From Rhodamnia argentea (Eukaryota; Streptophyta; Magnoliopsida; Myrtales; Myrtaceae): 64,000 nt of DNA. Both the position numbers and the translations under genes were made by a program. The notes below the pieces were generated by a model that saw only the letters and a program-made list of their open reading frames with translations, was not told the DNA's origin and searched no databases. The stretch covers positions 23,677,294 to 23,741,293 of the forward strand of contig NC_063155.1 in the NCBI RefSeq assembly GCF_020921035.1, written 5' to 3'. Positions 59,757 through 64,000 of this stretch are shown in pieces. Within the stretch, counting starts at the first letter, position 1; each line of letters opens with the position of its first letter.

Positions 59757-61670
59757 AGTCATCTCATCTCGGACTTAATTTTTCAAAAGAATTACAAACT
59801 TACCCCCATTTAGTATTTTTCATGAAGTCATTAATTTTATCCGACAAATCTAAGGAACTAATATCACTAGATGCTAATTATTTTTCTGTATTTATCAAAG
59901 AAGGGTGTTTTTAAAGTACTGCCGTCAAATCAAGAACCTTCCATCGCGGATCAAGTGGCTCTCAAAAGTCCCAAATCTCTCAATGACTTGGCTTAAGTTT
60001 TCACTTAGTTTTGCTTATTTTCAAATTTATCTTTGGTGCCCATTTCATTTTATTCCCATCTCATGTGTGAAATTATCATCCCATCCTGGACTTAATTATT
60101 CAAAAGAATTACAAACTTACCCCCATTTATTATTTTTCATAAATTCGTTAATTTTATCTAACAAAGCTAAGGAACTAACATCACTAGACGCTAATTATTT
60201 TTCCGCATATATCAGAGTATTGCCGTCGAATTAAAAACCTTTCATCGCGGATCAAGCGGCTCTCAAAAGTCTCGAATCTGTCAATGACTCGCCTTAAGTC
60301 TTTACTTATTTTTGTTTATTTTTATATTTATTTTTTGTGCCCATTTCATTTTATTCCCATCTCGTGTGTGAAATTATCATTCCATAGCGAACTTAATTTT
60401 TTTGGAAGAATTACAAACTTGCCCCTCATTTATTTTTCATGAAGTCATTAATTTTATCCTACAAATCTAAGGAACTAACATCACTAGACGCTAATTATTT
60501 TTCTATATATATCAAATAATTTTTTTAAGTAGTGCCGTCAAATCAAGAACCTTTCATCGCAGATCAAGTAGCTCTCAAAAGTCTCGAATCTCTCGATGAC
60601 TTGGCTTAAAATTTTACTTATTTTTGTTTATTGTTATATGTGCGAAATTATCATCCCATCCCGGACTTCATTTTTTGGAAGAATTACAAACTTACCCCCA
60701 TTTATTTTTTTATGAAGTCATTAATTTTATTTTACAAATCTAAGGAACTAACATCATCGGATGCTAACTATTTTTCTGGATATATCAAATAAGGGTTTTT
60801 TTAAAGTCCTATCATCAAATCAGGAACCTTCCACCGCGCATCAAACGGCTCTCAAAAGTTTCAAATCTCTCAATGACTTGACTTAAGTCTTTACTTATTT
60901 TTATTTATTGTTAGATATGTGAAATTATCATCCCATCTTGGACTTAATTTTTCGGAAGAATTACAAACTTACACCCATTTATTATTTTTTCAGGAAGTCA
61001 TTAACTTTACGCTACAAATCTAGTGAACTAACATCACTAGATGCTGATTATTTTTCTGTATATATCAAATAAGGGTTTTTTTAAAGTGCTACCATCGAAT
61101 CAACAACCTTCCATCGCGGATCAAGCGGCTCTCAAAAGTCCCGAATCTCTCGATGACTTGCCTTAAGTCTTTATTTATTTATTTATTTTTATATTTATTT
61201 TTGGTTCCTAGTTCATTTTGTTCCCATCTCGTGTGTGAAATTATCATCCCATCTCGGAATTAATTTTTTGGAAGAATTATAAACTTACCCCCATTTATTA
61301 TTTTTCATGAAGTCATTAACTTTATCCTAAAAATCTAATGAACTAACATCACTAAATGCTAATTATTTTTATGTATACATTAAAGAAGGGTTTTTTTTAA
61401 AGTACTGCCATCGAATCAAGAACCTTCCGTCGTGGCTCTCTCAAAAGTCTCGAATCCCTTGATGACTTGGCTTAGGTCTTTACTTATTTTTGTTTATTTT
61501 TATATTTATTTTTGGTGCCCATTTCATTTTGTTCCCATCTCGTGTGTGAAATTATCATACCATCTCAAAATTAATTTTTTGGAAGAATTATAAACTTATC
61601 CTCATTTATTATTTTTCATGAATTCATTAATTTTATCCTACAAATCTTAGGAACTAATGTCACTTGACTC
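59757..61670. repeat. Tandem satellite, ~277-312-bp monomers, six to seven copies
   Basis: The anchor CTCTCAAAAG recurs at 59959, 60260, 60572, 60849, 61129 and 61437, spacings 301, 312, 277, 280 and 308. Each monomer also carries GAATTACAAACTTACCCCC, ATTATTTTTC.TGAAGTCATTAA, AACTAACATCACTAGA and TTTTAAAGTACTGCC blocks. Copies differ by several percent and by a deletion in the shorter monomers. Confidence 0.9.
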
Positions 61671-61676
61671 TATTTT

Positions 61677-62369
61677 TAGGGGTGAGTATGGTTTTGGTGG
61701 GGGTTGGTGGGCGGTTCCCACTATCGATCGAGAATCGCCCACTAATGATCGGTTTCGAAAAATTGGAATCGGGAACCAGCCTTTGGTTTAATGGATTCAC
61801 CTGGAAACTGTACTTGCGATCCGATCCGATTCTCGAGTAGGTCCATAGAATCGGTCCCTAATTCCTAAAAAATCGCATTCATCAATTGACATCATGGTGA
61901 ACCTAGTTTATACTAGGGTACTTCTTTACAATAAAAAGGCAAGAATAATAAAGAAATCTACATGAGGCTCTTGCTTATCAAACATGAAATGATACTATGA
62001 TTTTAGGATGGATGCTCCCATTTGGACATTTGGTTCCGTCTCTTACTTAACACTTTCTCACGTCAATCTCGACGGAGATACCCGTGAGGGAGCGAGAAAA
62101 GCTGTAGGGTAAATGGCAACATATTGATATGCATTCTATTTTAAGGACCGTGAGATGCGAGTAAGATTGTAGGGTATATGGCAAAAATAGGCGAGAAAGA
62201 CTCATTTTCCTTGAAAGTAAGTAGGAATATCGGTCCGGTCCGGTTCGGGTGGGCAATTCCACGCCTAGGATCGGGAACCGAAATAGTCCACCCGGGAATC
62301 GTCTGTTCTAAGTCGATCCGGTCCGATTCAGAGCGATCCGGGTGGTTCCCGGTTTCTTTGCATACCCCC
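61677..62369. mobile_element. GGTTCC/GGAACC-rich small element (copy C)
   Basis: It starts TAGGGGTGAGTATGG and ends GCATACCCCC. The body repeats GGAATCGGGAACC / GGTTCCCGGTTTC words as in the copies at 34625 and 42183. It directly joins the satellite array on the left and the fold-back element on the right. Confidence 0.6.
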
Positions 62370-62370
62370 G

Positions 62371-63185
62371 ATAAATTTACCATAAATTAATTTTTTTAAT
62401 CACCAAAATCCCAAACTTGTACACCTATAACAAAATTATCCGAAACTATTTTTTTTTTTCACAAAAAAACCAAATTACTACACTTATGACAAATTCATCA
62501 CAAACTAATTCTTTGACAATCAAAAAATTCAAACTAGGATATTTTTGATAAATTTATCTCAAACTAATTATTTAACCACCGGAAATTTCAAACTAGTATA
62601 ATGTGTCAAATTTACCCTCCGTAAATTTCCATAAGATTGGATTAATACTATGAAAAATCTTAAATCGATGCACATGTAAAATCTTAAATCGATGCACATG
62701 TAACAAACAAAGGGAAAAAATCTAAAACTAGTGCTCCTGTTAACTACCACGTATCATCTAACTTAGCAATTTATCCGTAAATTTAAAAAAAAAAATGGGT
62801 GGTAAAATTATCACAATTGTACTAATTTCAGAATTTTAGTGGCAAAAAAATTAGTTTCATGTAAATTTATCACATGTGTATTAGTTTGTGATTTTTTATG
62901 TTAAAAAAATTAATTTGGATTAAATTTATCACGGGTATACCAATTTTGAATTTTTTTGTGGTCAAAAAATTAATTTAAGATGAACTTATCATCAATTGAA
63001 GTTTTTTGTTGTCAGAATATTAATTTACGGTAAATTTGACACGGGTGTACCCATTTGGGGTTTTTTGTTGTCAAAAAATTAATTTGCGAAAAATTTGTCA
63101 CAGAGGTATCGGTTTAAGATTTTGTGTGATCAAAAAATTAATCTAAAGTAAATTTATCACATATGTATGAATGTGGAGTTTCTCG
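62371..63185. mobile_element. Fold-back element with ~60-bp units in both arms
   Basis: The left arm (to about 62620) repeats a ~60-bp unit around ACAAATTCATCACAAACTAATT. The right arm (from about 62790) repeats the inverted unit around TTAGTTTCATGTAAATTTATCAC six or more times. It is the larger relative of 34115-34545. There is no coding part. Confidence 0.7.
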
Positions 63186-63639
63186 ACTCTACTTAAAACT
63201 TCCAAATAACAAAAAAAAAAATTTAAAAATTTTGCCGTGCTTTTCACTATAATCATATGGGCATGACCAAGTTTACCGTGGGAGCGTATAGCCAAGGTAT
63301 TGACAAAGGCCCACAAAAGCCTATTCACGAAAGGAAACGAATTGCAAACACATTGTAAGCCCATTTGATAAAATACAAAACATTTCCAAATTTCTAAAAG
63401 ACTTGGTTAAGCTTTCCGAACGGGTCTTGAGCCTTTAAAATTATTGGGAAAAAGTTGAGATGTTTGGCAAATTTTTGTTGCCACTTTGGGAAAATGCCAG
63501 CATTGGCAAAGCTGTACGCTCAAGGCAGGTAGGTCTCTTGAGCCTTAATCTGATTTCAAGGTAAATGAACTTGTTTTCTTCCCAAATTGCCCCACTTTTT
63601 ATTTCATATTCCGATTCTGTCCTGGAAGTTCACGGATGT

Positions 63640-64000
63640 GGAGGAGATGAAGAAACGCCAACGCGGGGTCGCATGACACTGACGTCCATCGCCGCGATCG
63701 TGCAGCCTCAGTCACGTGACGCTTGGCTTGCTCGATGCCTCACCTAAAGTTGGGCCGACACTTGAAGGCGATGAGCTTCGCTCGGTTTCGAACGATGAGA
63801 TTTGCTCTGGTCACATGACACCAACGTCCATCATCGCGATCGTGCAGCCTTAGTCACGTGACGCCTGGCTTGCCCGACACCTATCTTAAGGCTGGGATGA
63901 CGCTTGAAGGCCAAATTGAGGAGAGATCGTGAGGCTCCATATCTGAGGGCGACGAGATTCGTTGAGCTTCAAACGACGAGATTTACTCCGACAAGGATTG
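63640..64000. repeat. Tandem repeat of ~142-180 bp running off the window end
   Basis: CATGACACTGACGTCCATC at 63672 recurs as CATGACACCAACGTCCATC at 63814, followed by a shared CGCGATCGTGCAGCC and CACGTGACGC. A third, longer unit starts near 63945 and is cut by the window end. CACGTGAC and GAGATTTG/ACTC words recur in each unit. Confidence 0.75.

Noticed and set aside
1-64000. tRNA genes, CRISPR arrays, operons
   Set aside because: I looked for the tRNA T-loop GGTTCGANTCC on both strands and found no convincing case. CRISPR arrays and operons are not expected in plant nuclear DNA and none is seen.

Overview
This window is nuclear DNA of a eudicot plant. The genes have short exons and GT-AG introns, the protein families are plant ones (SKU5-like proteins, GT47 exostosin, kinesin-14, plastid DUF1350, plastid RAD52-like), there is a plant microRNA (miR169), and there are CT microsatellites and AT-rich intergenic DNA full of small non-autonomous transposons. 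The repeats remind me of Myrtaceae (Eucalyptus-like), but I cannot prove the genus by eye.

Layout: (1) 1-153, the last codons of a cytosolic pyruvate kinase (+). (2) 2077-3216, a zinc-ribbon/RING-H2 E3 ubiquitin ligase (-), with a GA-repeat leader. (3) 6921-9615, a four-exon gene (-) for a 221-residue multi-pass membrane protein of unknown function. (4) 10-20.8 kb has no protein gene that I can support but carries a clear MIR169 hairpin at 14.7 kb (+). (5) 20833-26220, an eleven-exon kinesin-14 (+). (6) 28082-29947 (-) and 35975-37856 (+), two divergent paralogous SKU5-similar/Bp10-type secreted multicopper-oxidase-like genes, separated by 6 kb of nested DNA transposons. (7) 38748-38994, a decayed nuclear copy of plastid 23S rDNA. 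(8) 40018-41912, a GT47 glycosyltransferase (-). (9) 43291-47046, a plastid DUF1350 alpha/beta-hydrolase-like protein (+), tail-to-tail with a plastid RAD52-2/ODB2-like gene at 48176-51020 (-). (10) 52301-56032, a SIL1/Fes1-type BiP nucleotide-exchange factor (-). (11) 56.3-64 kb, a gene-poor repeat block: a ~300-bp tandem satellite, several inverted-repeat elements, and a second tandem repeat running off the end.

Exon models were built by hand from ORFs, splice consensus and reading phase. Every multi-exon model keeps one open frame and has a CDS length divisible by three. The genes are ordinary housekeeping or tissue genes and do not form one pathway. The DUF1350/RAD52-2 neighbours are also adjacent in Arabidopsis, as I recall (At5g47860/At5g47870), so that pair looks like conserved microsynteny. 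The items most worth a second look are the MIR169 locus in apparently empty DNA, the plastid rDNA fossil with C-to-T decay, an alternative kinesin C-terminus, an exact 181-bp tandem duplication inside an intron, and the nested transposon island between the duplicated SKU5-like genes.
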